Part shown: one piece after another, positions 35,748 through 44,079 of the stretch | How the letters are laid out: each line of letters starts with the position of its first letter | Position numbering within the stretch: position 1 is the stretch's first letter | Assembly: GCA_002699125.1 (NCBI GenBank) | Contig: PABI01000082.1 | Coordinates: 1 to 64,000, forward strand | Length of the DNA: 64,000 bases | Source: Anaerolineaceae bacterium | Lineage (GTDB): Bacteria > Chloroflexota > Anaerolineae > Promineifilales > Promineifilaceae | Reading direction: 5' to 3' | Translations under genes and position numbers: made by a program | Notes under the pieces: model-generated | The model's database searches: none | Seen by the model: the letters and a program-made list of their open reading frames with translations, nothing else | What the model was told of the DNA's origin: nothing

Positions 35748-36068
35748 TTACACACTCCTTATAGTGGGAATTTCCATTTAATTATTTTGAATGGATTGGT
35801 CTGTTTGGATTTTGCGGGTTGATTAGCTGCTGCCCGCGTGTTGACTTGAAAAGAGCCAAAAAATTATAACACGCCGCTACATGAACGGCGAGAACCACCT
35901 GCTAAAGACGGGATAGATTTCGGGAGTTTATTCGCTCTTGATAACCGTTTGAGCAATACGCTTCAGGCTTACTAACTGGAAATGGTGCCAAACGAGAAAC
36001 GGCCGTAAAAAAAGCCCGGTTCAACAAGAATGTTAAACCGGGCCATACGCAAGGAGAGTGCTTAACGA
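35748..36068. other. Intergenic region upstream of sucC
   Basis: About 320 bp between the sucCD operon and the 36069 gene, both minus strand. It holds the terminator at 36007-36043, an intergenic ACGGCCGT (35999-36006), and a TATAAG-like box near 35756-35763 that might serve sucC. No gene is seen. Confidence 0.5.
36007..36043 (-). terminator. Rho-independent terminator of the 36069 gene
   Basis: On the minus strand a perfect GCCCGGTT/AACCGGGC stem with extra AAC/GTT pairs inside is followed by seven T. It begins 25 bp after the stop codon. Confidence 0.92.
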
Positions 36069-36596
36069 CTAATTGCCTACATGATTCTCGGGACGTACCA
36101 AATTCCCTTGACCGCTTTGCGTTAACACATGGTATTCCCAGGCGCCCCAAATGGCCCAGTCCGGGTTGCCTGTGTACCGTGGATCGGTCTCATGCACGAT
36201 CAGGTAGTTGTAATGACCATTGTCATCATAGCCGGAGCAGTTGATGTGGTTTTGAATCCAGCCGCTGTCCATGAAGGGATCGTTGCCAAAGTCGGCGCGA
36301 TAATTGTTGACGTAATCGCAGGTGGTCAATGTTGCCTGATCCAGGTCAGCCACAGAACCAACGGTTCCTTGAATACGGCCGTCGCCTAAATCCCAATACC
36401 AATCACCATTAGCATCATAAGCATACAATGCCGTGTAATGACCGTTGACTTTTACGCCCGCATCCGGGTAGCCATTATTATCAGAGTCCCACCTGTCTGT
36501 ATGCCCGGGCACGGTCGTACCAGCCAGCACCGCCGGAACAGCAATCAATACACTCAACAAAACAGCCAGCAAAACCATCAAACGATACTTTTTCAT
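36069..36596 (-). CDS. Small secreted protein of unknown function
   Basis: The 175-residue product has a clear signal peptide (MKKYRLMVLLAVLLSVLIAVPAVLA-G would be cut at about residue 25). The mature part is rich in Asp, Asn, Gly, Tyr and Trp (DRWDSDNNGYPDAG, YDANGDWYWD), reminiscent of Ca2+-binding dockerin/thrombospondin-type DxDxNG loops. Two Cys could form a disulphide. No family is recognised. GGAGG lies 6 nt upstream of the ATG and a strong terminator follows, so it is an independent unit that looks made for high expression. Confidence 0.75.
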   Translation of the reverse strand: MKKYRLMVLLAVLLSVLIAVPAVLAGTTVPGHTDRWDSDNNGYPDAGVKVNGHYTALYAYDANGDWYWDLGDGRIQGTVGSVADLDQATLTTCDYVNNYRADFGNDPFMDSGWIQNHINCSGYDDNGHYNYLIVHETDPRYTGNPDWAIWGAWEYHVLTQSGQGNLVRPENHVGN

Positions 36597-36956
36597 TATT
36601 TTCCTCCAAATCTATACTTCTGCAGAGATACATTACACAAGGTTAAAACAACAACGGGAACATTACATGGCTTCGGTAGACACCACCTCCTCGGCACGCT
36701 GGCAAAACAAAAAGGCAAAATCAGCAAACGTGAGAATGCTTAAAATAGGGCATATAAAAAATGAACTTTTCTACGTTTGCTGATTTTGTCAACTGGCACA
36801 ACAATGAATAACAATTTTATTTTATGACTTTTTTATGATAGGGGACCAGCCTTTCTATAACTGTTACAGTTCAGAATGCTCTTTTCAATTGCGCCATTTT
36901 TGGTTACAGTATTTTGCAGCTGGCCCACCCACAACCAACCATGAAAAGGAGCATTT
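36597..36956. other. Divergent intergenic region with a long inverted repeat
   Basis: About 360 bp between a secreted-protein gene (-) and PPK2 (+). It contains a perfect 16-bp inverted repeat (36716-36731 and 36773-36788) with a 41-nt loop, then an A/T-rich stretch likely to hold the PPK2 promoter. No gene is recognised. Confidence 0.5.
36716..36788. repeat. Perfect 16-bp inverted repeat
   Basis: CAAAATCAGCAAACGT at 36716-36731 and its exact complement at 36773-36788, loop 41 nt. It could be a regulatory hairpin, a terminator for neither gene, or a non-autonomous repeat of its own family. Confidence 0.75.
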
Positions 36957-37760
36957 ATGCCAAATACCCATAGATTAACTCTGGAACGGCCGTTTCAACT
37001 GCCAGACCTCCCCGCCGACGGCAAACAATTTCATCCGGATCGGGATGCCGCCGAAACCGAATTTAAGACATTGCGTAAAGAATTCGTCCAACTTCAGCGG
37101 CAGCTGTACGCCGAAGACAAACAAAAGCTGCTCATTGTGCTGCAAGCGATGGACGCAGGCGGCAAGGATGGTACCATCCGCAATATTCTAAAAGGGGTGA
37201 ATCCCCAGGGTGTACGGGTTCATTCGTTTAAAGCACCTTCCAAAGAAGAATTGGCCCATGATTTTTTGTGGCGTATCCATAAAGTGGTTCCGGCCAGAGG
37301 GATGATTGGCGTCTTTAACCGCTCCCATTACGAAGATGTTCTGGTGGTGCGGGTACACAACATTGTGCCGGAATCTGTGTGGCGGCCCCGCTATGAGCAA
37401 ATCAACCAGTTTGAGAAACTGCTGCATGACACCGGCACGCACCTTTTGAAGTTTTATCTGCACATTTCTAAGGGTGAGCAAAAAGAGCGGTTTCAGTCCC
37501 GGTTGGATGAGCCAGATAAGAATTGGAAGTTTTCGCGAGAAGATTTGGAAAAGCGCAAGCTCTGGCCTGATTACATGGCAGCCTATGAAGAGATGCTGCG
37601 TGAATGCAGCACCGATTGGGCCCCGTGGCACGTGATTCCGGCCAACCAGAAATGGTACCGTAACCTGACCATCATGCGCACGATTGTGCACACGCTGCGG
37701 CAGATGAACCCGCAGTTTCCTGAGGCGGAAGGCGATCTGGACCAGGTGGTGATCGAGTAG
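36957..37760 (+). CDS. Polyphosphate:nucleotide phosphotransferase, PPK2 family
   Basis: The 267-residue single-domain protein matches PPK2: Walker A-like QAMDAGGKDGT, FNRSHYEDVLVVRV (Walker B region), and the lid segment with DEPDKNWKF. PPK2 enzymes move phosphate between polyphosphate and nucleoside mono- or diphosphates. The DAGGKDGT motif points to the group acting on NMP and NDP (class III-like), but substrate is not certain. AAAAGGAG lies 7 nt before the ATG. It is followed about 100 bp later by a TerC-family gene on the same strand. Confidence 0.92.
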   Translation: MPNTHRLTLERPFQLPDLPADGKQFHPDRDAAETEFKTLRKEFVQLQRQLYAEDKQKLLIVLQAMDAGGKDGTIRNILKGVNPQGVRVHSFKAPSKEELAHDFLWRIHKVVPARGMIGVFNRSHYEDVLVVRVHNIVPESVWRPRYEQINQFEKLLHDTGTHLLKFYLHISKGEQKERFQSRLDEPDKNWKFSREDLEKRKLWPDYMAAYEEMLRECSTDWAPWHVIPANQKWYRNLTIMRTIVHTLRQMNPQFPEAEGDLDQVVIE

Positions 37761-37862
37761 CACTGCCTATCAGCGCTGGCGGTCTCAGATTTACATTGAC
37801 AGACGGCCGTCTCAATGGCATCATTACCCATCTTTTTAATTTCTTGATTTTTGAGGAGTGAA

Positions 37863-38642
37863 ATGGCTGATTTATTTACTGCACAAAACTTTGTTGCCTT
37901 TCTTACGCTGCTGGCGTTAGAAACGGTGCTTGGCATTGATAACGTCATTTTTATTTCGATTTTGTCCGGCAAGCTACCCCCAGGGCAGCAGGCACGTGCC
38001 AGACAGCTGGGCATTGGCCTCGCCGTCTTGGGCCGCATCATTTTACTGCTGGCTATTACCTGGGTGCAGCAGTTGGAGGGAACGGAACTGTTCGTCATTT
38101 TTGGCAACAATATCTCTGGCAAAGATTTGGTATTGCTGCTGGGCGGCCTTTTCCTTATTGGCAAAAGCACCTATGAAATCCACGAAAAGTTGGACACAGA
38201 AGATCACGGTACACACTCGGTTAAAGAAGGCAGCCTCACGATGTCTAGCATGATTTTCCAGGTTCTGCTGATTGATTTGGTTTTCTCGCTGGATTCGGTG
38301 ATTACGGCCGTAGGCATTTCCAACTCTTTGCCCGTAATGATCGCCGCCATTTTGCTGGCCGCTGTGGTGATGATCGTCTTCGCCGGCCAAATTAGCTCCT
38401 TCATCGAACGGCATCCGTCGATGAAGATATTGGCCCTCTCCTTCCTCATTCTCATTGGCTCGATGCTGGTCATTGAAGGCTGGGCTCATGAAGCGGCCGA
38501 GGATTTACACCTGAAGAACTACATCTACTTTGCCATGGCCTTCTCGGTAATGGTAGACTTTTTGCAGCTGCGTCTTAAGGGCAAAGGCAACCAGCCGGTC
38601 AAGCTGCACAACCAACCCACCCTCAAAGAAAGCGGCGACTAA
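37863..38642 (+). CDS. TerC/YkoY-family integral membrane protein
   Basis: The 259-residue protein has about seven membrane helices and the TerC family signatures LETVLGIDNVIFISIL at the start and DLVFSLDSVITAVG in the middle, each with the conserved Asp residues. Homologues are linked to tellurite resistance and to Mn2+ export (YkoY, MntP-like role). TGAGGAGTG places the start at 37863 rather than 37851. The leader between PPK2 and this gene is only 100 bp. I looked for a yybP-ykoY manganese riboswitch and did not find its conserved core. A CACAGAT repeat follows the stop. Confidence 0.92.
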   Translation: MADLFTAQNFVAFLTLLALETVLGIDNVIFISILSGKLPPGQQARARQLGIGLAVLGRIILLLAITWVQQLEGTELFVIFGNNISGKDLVLLLGGLFLIGKSTYEIHEKLDTEDHGTHSVKEGSLTMSSMIFQVLLIDLVFSLDSVITAVGISNSLPVMIAAILLAAVVMIVFAGQISSFIERHPSMKILALSFLILIGSMLVIEGWAHEAAEDLHLKNYIYFAMAFSVMVDFLQLRLKGKGNQPVKLHNQPTLKESGD

Positions 38643-38650
38643 ATTTTATG

Positions 38651-38713
38651 GGACACAGATTTTCACAGATGGCCACAGATAGGGTCAAAAAAAATCTGCG
38701 TGAATCTGTGTCC
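38651..38713. repeat. Inverted repeat, CACAGATTTTCACAGAT family (second copy)
   Basis: GGACACAGATTTTCACAGAT on the left and its imperfect complement ending GAATCTGTGTCC on the right. It sits between convergent genes and could end both transcripts. Related to 19443-19512. Confidence 0.78.
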
Positions 38714-38719
38714 TGTTTT

Positions 38720-39607
38720 TTAAGTGGTGATGTCCTGACGGCGAAAGACCACGGCCGTTAACCCCAATAGCCCCACCAGCCACAGCCCAATAATGATGAT
38801 GGAAGTTGGCAAAAGGGGAACGGCCGTAAACCCCGGAAATCCCCCCAAAGTAGAACCAGCACCCTCCACAATCCAGCTGCGAATATTCTCCAAATTGTAA
38901 GTAGGTGTAATCATCAGCGCATTGACAATTTCAGGTCGCTGTAATGCCTGGCTGACAATCAGCAAGATGAGTGAGGTAGCAAATTCCACAATACTTAAAC
39001 CAACACTTAGCAACAGGCTGGCCATAATCGAGCGGCTGTACATGGCAATTAACGCCGCATAAGCCGCCACAATCAGCGTCCCGGCAAAGGTAACAAACAC
39101 CTGCATCACTGCCTCCTGCAAGAATGCCGCCAGATCCAATTCACTCAAAGCCGGTCCATAAGGCAAATCAAACAGAACGGCCGTCACCCAGCCCCCCGCC
39201 GTAATCACCAAAGAAGTGAGCAGCAGCGACAGCAAAATAAGCAGCCCCAAGACCATAAACTTGCTCAAAATAAGCCTGGTGCGCGATTGATGGGGCAAAA
39301 TATTCTTCCACGTGCCCCACTGATACTCCCCGGCAAAAGCAATGGCAATGAATCCCAAAAACGGCATTCGCAAAAATGTGCCGCCAGGAAAACCATTCAT
39401 CGTGTTCCACACCACCAACGAATCTTCCGTCCACAGTGGCGGATTCAGTGCCGCCAAGTCCCGCACCGAGTCAATGAAAAGGCCAGGCAATATTTCTAGC
39501 AGCAGCACAATCACCAGTGCGCCAATAGGATAAATCCAAACGAGGAAGGAAACGGCTCTCGTGTGGCCCAGCAGTTTACGCCATTCAGCGGTCAAGGCAC
39601 TTCGCAT
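38720..39607 (-). CDS. ABC-2 type transporter permease
   Basis: The 295-residue protein has six hydrophobic segments and the ABC-2 permease pattern of a large first extracytoplasmic loop after helix 1 (residues about 40-75), then helices near 100, 125-150, 165-195, 200-225 and 270-290. It is the membrane partner of the ATPase encoded at 39607-40548, with which it overlaps by one base (stop/start). Such two-gene units export drugs, lipids or peptides (bacitracin/Nod-type exporters), and the substrate is not evident. It should act as a dimer with two ATPase subunits. Confidence 0.87.
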   Translation of the reverse strand: MRSALTAEWRKLLGHTRAVSFLVWIYPIGALVIVLLLEILPGLFIDSVRDLAALNPPLWTEDSLVVWNTMNGFPGGTFLRMPFLGFIAIAFAGEYQWGTWKNILPHQSRTRLILSKFMVLGLLILLSLLLTSLVITAGGWVTAVLFDLPYGPALSELDLAAFLQEAVMQVFVTFAGTLIVAAYAALIAMYSRSIMASLLLSVGLSIVEFATSLILLIVSQALQRPEIVNALMITPTYNLENIRSWIVEGAGSTLGGFPGFTAVPLLPTSIIIIGLWLVGLLGLTAVVFRRQDITT

Positions 39608-40548
39608 CAGCTACCTCCCTTGCGCGATGGCTCTGCAGCTGCAGCGGCGGTTGCTGCCAGGAATAATGCTTCCAAACTTTGCTGCTGGATGATTACCTGG
39701 AAGATTTGCACTTCCGCGGCGATTAACTGGTTCACAATGGTGGGAACCGCATCACGTGGGGCCTGAACTTCCAGCCAACGGCCGTTTTCCGTTACCGGCC
39801 AGGCAGGCAACAGCAATCCGAGCGAACGGTCCTGCGGCGTCACCTCCAGCCGGATGATTGACTGGGCCGATAACAACTCGGCCACGTTGCCTGTTTGTAC
39901 CAGACGGCCGTTATTGATAATGCCCACCTGGTCACACACCTGCTCTACTTCACTGAGCAAATGGCTGGACAAAAAAACTGTCTTTCCCTGCTTTTCTGCC
40001 AAATCCCGGATAAAGTAACGCACGTCCTGAATACCGGCCGGGTCCAGTCCGTTGGAAGGTTCATCCAAAACCACCAGGTCGGGATCATTCAACAGCGCCG
40101 CGGCCAGGCCCAAACGCTGCTTCATACCGGTGGAGTAACCCTGCACTTTGCGGTTGGCGGCCTCAGTCATGCCCACTTGCTTGAGCAGGCGCTCAATCCG
40201 CGCCGCATCGTAACAATCCCCGGCGCGTGCCAAAATCTCCAAATTTTTACGGCCGGTCAGGAAATGATAGAAAGAGGCCCCCTCCACCAGAGCGCCCACC
40301 CGGCGCATCAGCTGGTAGTTTGCCCGCACTGGGCTGCCAAACAGAAAAACTTCACCGCGCGACGGCCGTATCAAATCCATCATCATGCGAATCGTGGTGC
40401 TTTTGCCGGCGCCATTTGGCCCTAAAAAACCAAACACCTGCCCCGCCGTCACGCCCAGGCTGAGCTGGCGCACAGCCTCCACCCGCTTTCGGCCACGACC
40501 AAAGGTTTTGCTTACATTGTCTAAACGAATGGCGATTGGGTCTGGCAT
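39607..40548 (-). CDS. ABC transporter ATP-binding protein
   Basis: The 313-residue ATPase has all catalytic motifs: Walker A GPNGAGKST, Q-loop region, signature YSTGMKQRL, Walker B LVVLDEP, and H-loop SSHLL. A C-terminal extension of about 90 residues is typical of the BcrA/CcmA-type exporters (DRA or NatA group). It powers the ABC-2 permease encoded next (1-nt overlap). No two-component system lies beside it. A ribosome site is not evident before the ATG. Confidence 0.94.
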   Translation of the reverse strand: MPDPIAIRLDNVSKTFGRGRKRVEAVRQLSLGVTAGQVFGFLGPNGAGKSTTIRMMMDLIRPSRGEVFLFGSPVRANYQLMRRVGALVEGASFYHFLTGRKNLEILARAGDCYDAARIERLLKQVGMTEAANRKVQGYSTGMKQRLGLAAALLNDPDLVVLDEPSNGLDPAGIQDVRYFIRDLAEKQGKTVFLSSHLLSEVEQVCDQVGIINNGRLVQTGNVAELLSAQSIIRLEVTPQDRSLGLLLPAWPVTENGRWLEVQAPRDAVPTIVNQLIAAEVQIFQVIIQQQSLEALFLAATAAAAAEPSRKGGS

Positions 40549-40630
40549 AAAAATCTACTACAGAATCGTAAATGCGTTATTGGGAATCTTTTTACAGGTT
40601 GACGTCATTCCCATATGACAAGAACTGGCG

Positions 40631-41185
40631 TTACTCTGGCGTTGGCACGGCCTCACTGGCAAGCTCGTCATCGGCTGGTTCTTCTGGTTCTGGCAATGGC
40701 ACCGGCGCCGGCACGGCCGTATCCACCGTCGTTGCTTTATACGGGTCTACCGCGTGATTCCCGCAAAAGGGGCACAAATTCCATTGCAGTTCCAACAGCG
40801 AATTGCAATCCGGACACGCTTTCTTCAGGCGAGTGTGGCAGTGCGGACACAGCAGCCATTTGGCATCAATCACGCGAGAACAGCCAGGACAATGCGGCCG
40901 TTCTTCAATCTCCTGCAGCAACGCCTCTTCCTCCAGGGCCCGCTCATACGCCTCAGCCAGCGTTTCTGGCGGGCGCAGGATGAAGTAGATCACGATCCCT
41001 ACCACCGGCAAAGCCGCCACCAAAAGCGCCGCCAGCAGCTGGGCAAACGGATCGCGCGAGCGGGCACGCATATCGCGGAAGGCCCAAATAATCAGGCTGA
41101 GCCACAATGCTGCCAATAAGGCTCCCATGATAGCCGCGACAACGGTTAAGTAAGAAACAAGCGTCTCAAGTGTTGGCAAATTCAT
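40631..41185 (-). CDS. Membrane protein with double zinc-ribbon domain
   Basis: The 184-residue protein has two N-terminal membrane helices (about residues 9-33 and 51-70, the second like a phospholipase-D N-terminal anchor) and then two zinc ribbons: HCPGCSRVIDAKWLLCPHC and ACPDCNSLLELQWNLCPFC, eight Cys in CxxC pairs. A Pro/Glu-rich tail follows. Double zinc ribbons of this type occur in many bacterial membrane proteins of unknown role. The start at 41185 is chosen because a TGtTATAAT box ends 10 nt upstream; an upstream TTG at 41212 would lie inside that promoter. No Shine-Dalgarno is present, so it may be near-leaderless. Confidence 0.8.
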   Translation of the reverse strand: MNLPTLETLVSYLTVVAAIMGALLAALWLSLIIWAFRDMRARSRDPFAQLLAALLVAALPVVGIVIYFILRPPETLAEAYERALEEEALLQEIEERPHCPGCSRVIDAKWLLCPHCHTRLKKACPDCNSLLELQWNLCPFCGNHAVDPYKATTVDTAVPAPVPLPEPEEPADDELASEAVPTPE

Positions 41186-41195
41186 ATCGGCAGGG

Positions 41196-41204
41196 ATTAT
41201 AACA
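41196..41204 (-). promoter_or_regulatory. Extended -10 box of the zinc-ribbon gene
   Basis: On the minus strand TGtTATAAT is followed by 10 nt and then ATG. A start site 7 nt downstream would leave a leader of only 3-5 nt. Confidence 0.5.
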
Positions 41205-41349
41205 CAAAGCAATAGACAAAAACTCCCACAGCCTACGGCCCAAAATCGCTCTACATCAGTCGGATTAAGTTCTTACCCTCCTCCTCAGAACGCCCTTATT
41301 TTGACGTGAGAGAGAATGTGTGGCACCGTTCAGTAGACCATTTGTAACG

Positions 41350-41379
41350 TTGACCCGGCATACCTATTCCTTCCATAAT
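41350..41379 (+). promoter_or_regulatory. Promoter of the 41389 gene, leaderless type
   Basis: TTGACC (41350-41355), 18-bp spacer, CATAAT (41374-41379), then 9 nt to ATG 41389. There is no ribosome site between the box and the start codon. Confidence 0.55.
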
Positions 41380-41388
41380 CCAGGTACA

Positions 41389-41898
41389 ATGACGACGTTA
41401 TCCCCTTCAACCTCACATTCCCTGGACAGCGATGAACTCCTGCTGATCACGCATCCTACGCTGCGCGCGCAGCTGCTTCAGGCGCGCCTCGTCGATGAGT
41501 TTAGTGCCCGGTGCATCATCCAACGCGATGAGAATGTTTACCTTTCTCTGCGTGAAATTTCAGATGAAACACAGCGCCAGGAGGTTAGCTGGGCAGTTTT
41601 GCGTTTGCAAATGGGGGCTCAGCTGCCGGCTCGGGATCTGCCGGACCCTTTGCAAACGGCCTTATCTGCTGTCACTACAGGACCCACTCCTTTGATTCGA
41701 GCACTCGTTTGGGGATCGGTTTGTGGCGTTATTGGTGGGGTGCTGGTAATGGCAATTGTTGGTCTGGCGATAACAATTATGAACATACCTGCAGAATCAT
41801 ACATAGGCTTTATGGCAACGGCCGTTGCCTTCGTGCTATCCGGGGCAATCCTTGGGGTCGGAGCCACCATCTACTTTTGGCGCAAGTTTAGCCGGTAA
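41389..41898 (+). CDS. Two-helix membrane protein of unknown function
   Basis: The 169-residue protein has a soluble N-terminal half (residues 1-100, helical with charged stretches such as HSLDSDELLLITHP) and two membrane helices (about 108-135 and 143-163) ending in WRKFSR. I do not recognise a family. The ATG at 41389 is preferred over a GTG at 41320 because a promoter lies between them. It converges with the SGNH hydrolase gene, with only 5 bp between stops. Function cannot be inferred. Confidence 0.65.
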   Translation: MTTLSPSTSHSLDSDELLLITHPTLRAQLLQARLVDEFSARCIIQRDENVYLSLREISDETQRQEVSWAVLRLQMGAQLPARDLPDPLQTALSAVTTGPTPLIRALVWGSVCGVIGGVLVMAIVGLAITIMNIPAESYIGFMATAVAFVLSGAILGVGATIYFWRKFSR

Positions 41899-41903
41899 AC
41901 CAG

Positions 41904-43220
41904 CTACTCATCAGACAACAATTGCAAAAACGCCCAAATCGCATCGGCGGCCAAATCATTCCCAGCCTGGTTCCAATGTGGATCGCCAAAATGATACATC
42001 TCGCCATTTTCAATGCTGGCCTGCCAAAAAATCGGCGTCAGATTCAAGAAATGAATCCCCGCTTCAGACGTAAAATCAGTCATCAACTGTTCCTGGGCCT
42101 GCGTCGTTTCACTAAAGCGATCATAGCTCAAGAAATTCGGTTCCCATTGCAGCGTGCCGCTGTCACCCTCGCTTAGCGTCACCGTCACCGTACGTTCCAG
42201 AACGTTATTCACATCTACTTCATCCCAAACGCGGGACCACAGCACATGCTCCTTGCTGGGAATATAAACCACTACCAGTTTGGCACCTTCTGCCGCCACT
42301 GCTTCATTTAGGATGATCAGGGTGGATTTTACGGCCGTAAACTCATCACTGGCCGCCAACGTCTCATAATCTGCACTTAGCGGCAACAGGTGAACATCCT
42401 TAAAGACCGTCTCAATTGGGCCTGCTTCTGTATTAGCCACAACGGGATAGCGATAATTGGGTGCTTCCTGCTCCTTTGGGGGGAAAGCCTTTTGCCACAA
42501 ATAGGTCACAAAATGGGGCGTGAGCAGTCGTCGGAAAAATGATACATCTTGCATATCATATTCCCGCCAATCCAGCCCACTTTCTTTGCGCTCCAAATAT
42601 TGCTGGGTATTGATGATGTCGTTCCCCTCAAAAAACATCAGCAATACAAATTCGGGCTGCTTGTCCAGGCCAAACTGCCGAATCGCCTCTGCCTCGTTGA
42701 GCGTGCTCCAGCTGGGCGCCCCCAGCGTAAGAATCTCTTCTCCAGCGTACTGCTCCAGCCGCTCTATCCAGGTCACAGGTGCGGTGCGTATGGCAAAAGA
42801 ATCGCCGGCAATGACGATATCATACTGCTCTTGCCAGGTGGCCGGCTCGTTGGGGAAACCATGATCGTCGGTGACAAAACGATATTCAAACGAATCATCC
42901 CGGTCGGTGGGCGCGGTGCTGTCCTCTGAATTGGCCAGGTAAGGATTGGCCGGATTCCACAACCCCTCCAGCTTAAAGTTGGGCGTGTAGCGGTAGCCAA
43001 TGCGCACTGGCTTGTCATATTCAAAATAAGGCTGGCAGGTGTACGTACCGATGATGGGATCAGAAGCGCACACTTCGATGGGAATGAGCTGATAAAACAG
43101 CCGGAAGCCCACCTCGATGGCAATCACCAACGTGAGCAGCGTGACGAAGGTAGGGCCAACGATGTTTACGGCCGTTTTCCAGCCAGATTTCTTTTTTTCA
43201 GACGTTGCTGTTTCGCTCAT
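41904..43220 (-). CDS. Membrane-anchored SGNH hydrolase
   Basis: The 438-residue protein has one N-terminal membrane helix (about residues 17-44) and an extracytoplasmic SGNH/GDSL hydrolase domain: block I with IVIAGDSFA (Ser141 as nucleophile), GNDI (block III), and block V DPHWNQAG carrying Asp and His near residue 413. It resembles the DHHW/AlgX-like group that adds or removes O-acetyl groups on extracellular polysaccharides, though its true substrate is unknown. Its start follows the SpoU methyltransferase stop by 4 bp, so the two are cotranscribed. A conventional lipase/esterase is less likely because of the membrane anchor and long mid-domain. Confidence 0.82.
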   Translation of the reverse strand: MSETATSEKKKSGWKTAVNIVGPTFVTLLTLVIAIEVGFRLFYQLIPIEVCASDPIIGTYTCQPYFEYDKPVRIGYRYTPNFKLEGLWNPANPYLANSEDSTAPTDRDDSFEYRFVTDDHGFPNEPATWQEQYDIVIAGDSFAIRTAPVTWIERLEQYAGEEILTLGAPSWSTLNEAEAIRQFGLDKQPEFVLLMFFEGNDIINTQQYLERKESGLDWREYDMQDVSFFRRLLTPHFVTYLWQKAFPPKEQEAPNYRYPVVANTEAGPIETVFKDVHLLPLSADYETLAASDEFTAVKSTLIILNEAVAAEGAKLVVVYIPSKEHVLWSRVWDEVDVNNVLERTVTVTLSEGDSGTLQWEPNFLSYDRFSETTQAQEQLMTDFTSEAGIHFLNLTPIFWQASIENGEMYHFGDPHWNQAGNDLAADAIWAFLQLLSDE

Positions 43221-43224
43221 GACA

Positions 43225-43977
43225 TCATGCTTGCGCCCGCTGGCGCATCACCTCAAAAGCCACAATCGCTGCCGAAGCCACCACGCCCAGCGACTGCTTA
43301 AAGTCAGGCTGTTGGTAGGGAATCTGCAAGATCAAATCCGCCTGGGCCAAAAAGGAGCGCGTTACGCCCCGCCTTTCACCGCCCAGCAGCAAGAAGAGTG
43401 GCTCAAGCAAATTGGCTTCATACAAGGATACGGCATTCTGGTTGCTGGTGGCAGCAACGCGTAAGCCCAAATTGCGATAGGTGTCGGCGGCCAGTTCGGC
43501 CGTTTCGGCAATGGCAATGGGCATTTGCTCCGACACGCCGGCCGAAGCCCGGGCCACCACGCCGGCGGCCGTAAACCAGTTACGCGGCCGCACCACCACA
43601 CCACCCACGCCAGCGGCGTACAGCGAGCGCAGCGCCTGGCCAAAATTGAAGGGATCTTCAATACCGTCCAGCATCACCACAAACGGCCGTTCCTGTCCCA
43701 CGCACAACGATTCCAGCGGCACAAATTGGCGCGGCCCCACCGCCGCCACCACGCCGCCATGCGACTGCCCGGTTACCCGCTCGGCAATAAACGGTTCATC
43801 CACAAGCTGCAACGGAACATTGGTCCGACTGGTCAGCCGCTGCAAGCTGGCCAGACGACGCTCCCAGCGACGGCCGTTTCCCTTTTGCACATAAACGGCC
43901 GTCACGTCGCGACAGTCACCCAGCAGCGCCGCCTCTACAGAAATAGAACCTTCCAACCAAATCGTTTCTTCACTCAT
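43225..43977 (-). CDS. TrmH/SpoU family RNA methyltransferase
   Basis: The 250-residue protein has an N-terminal substrate-binding part and a SPOUT knot with DPFNFGQALRSLYAAG (motif 1), GGERRGVTRSFL (motif 2) and KQSLGVVASAAIVAFE (motif 3; the usual SLN reads SLG). The family 2'-O-methylates rRNA or tRNA ribose; which site is used here is unclear, with 23S G2251 (RlmB-like) or tRNA as candidates. The start has no clear ribosome site; CAAAAT lies 7 nt before the ATG and could be a weak leaderless promoter. It forms an operon with the SGNH hydrolase gene. Confidence 0.87.
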   Translation of the reverse strand: MSEETIWLEGSISVEAALLGDCRDVTAVYVQKGNGRRWERRLASLQRLTSRTNVPLQLVDEPFIAERVTGQSHGGVVAAVGPRQFVPLESLCVGQERPFVVMLDGIEDPFNFGQALRSLYAAGVGGVVVRPRNWFTAAGVVARASAGVSEQMPIAIAETAELAADTYRNLGLRVAATSNQNAVSLYEANLLEPLFLLLGGERRGVTRSFLAQADLILQIPYQQPDFKQSLGVVASAAIVAFEVMRQRAQA

Positions 43978-44010
43978 TTGCTCGATTTTGCCTCAACTGC
44001 CCCATAACGC

Positions 44011-44042
44011 AAGTAGGGTCAAGGCATGCCTTGACCCTACTT
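44011..44042. repeat. Perfect 32-bp palindrome
   Basis: The sequence from AAGTAGGGTCAAGGCA to its exact complement TGCCTTGACCCTACTT is a perfect palindrome with no loop. It lies between the SurA-like and SpoU genes (both minus strand). Its ends resemble the GTAGGGGCAAC element found inside the GH99-like gene at 48399-48424. Confidence 0.9.
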
Positions 44043-44079
44043 ATATTTATCATTCCCAATTCACAATTCGCGTTAGCGC

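Noticed and set aside
37761..37862. yybP-ykoY manganese riboswitch before the TerC-family gene
   Set aside because: Checked because such genes often have one; the 100-bp gap lacks the conserved core and stems.
19443..38713. Insertion-sequence ends formed by the CACAGAT inverted repeats
   Set aside because: The two copies are 19 kb apart with normal genes and no transposase between, so they are separate miniature repeats.
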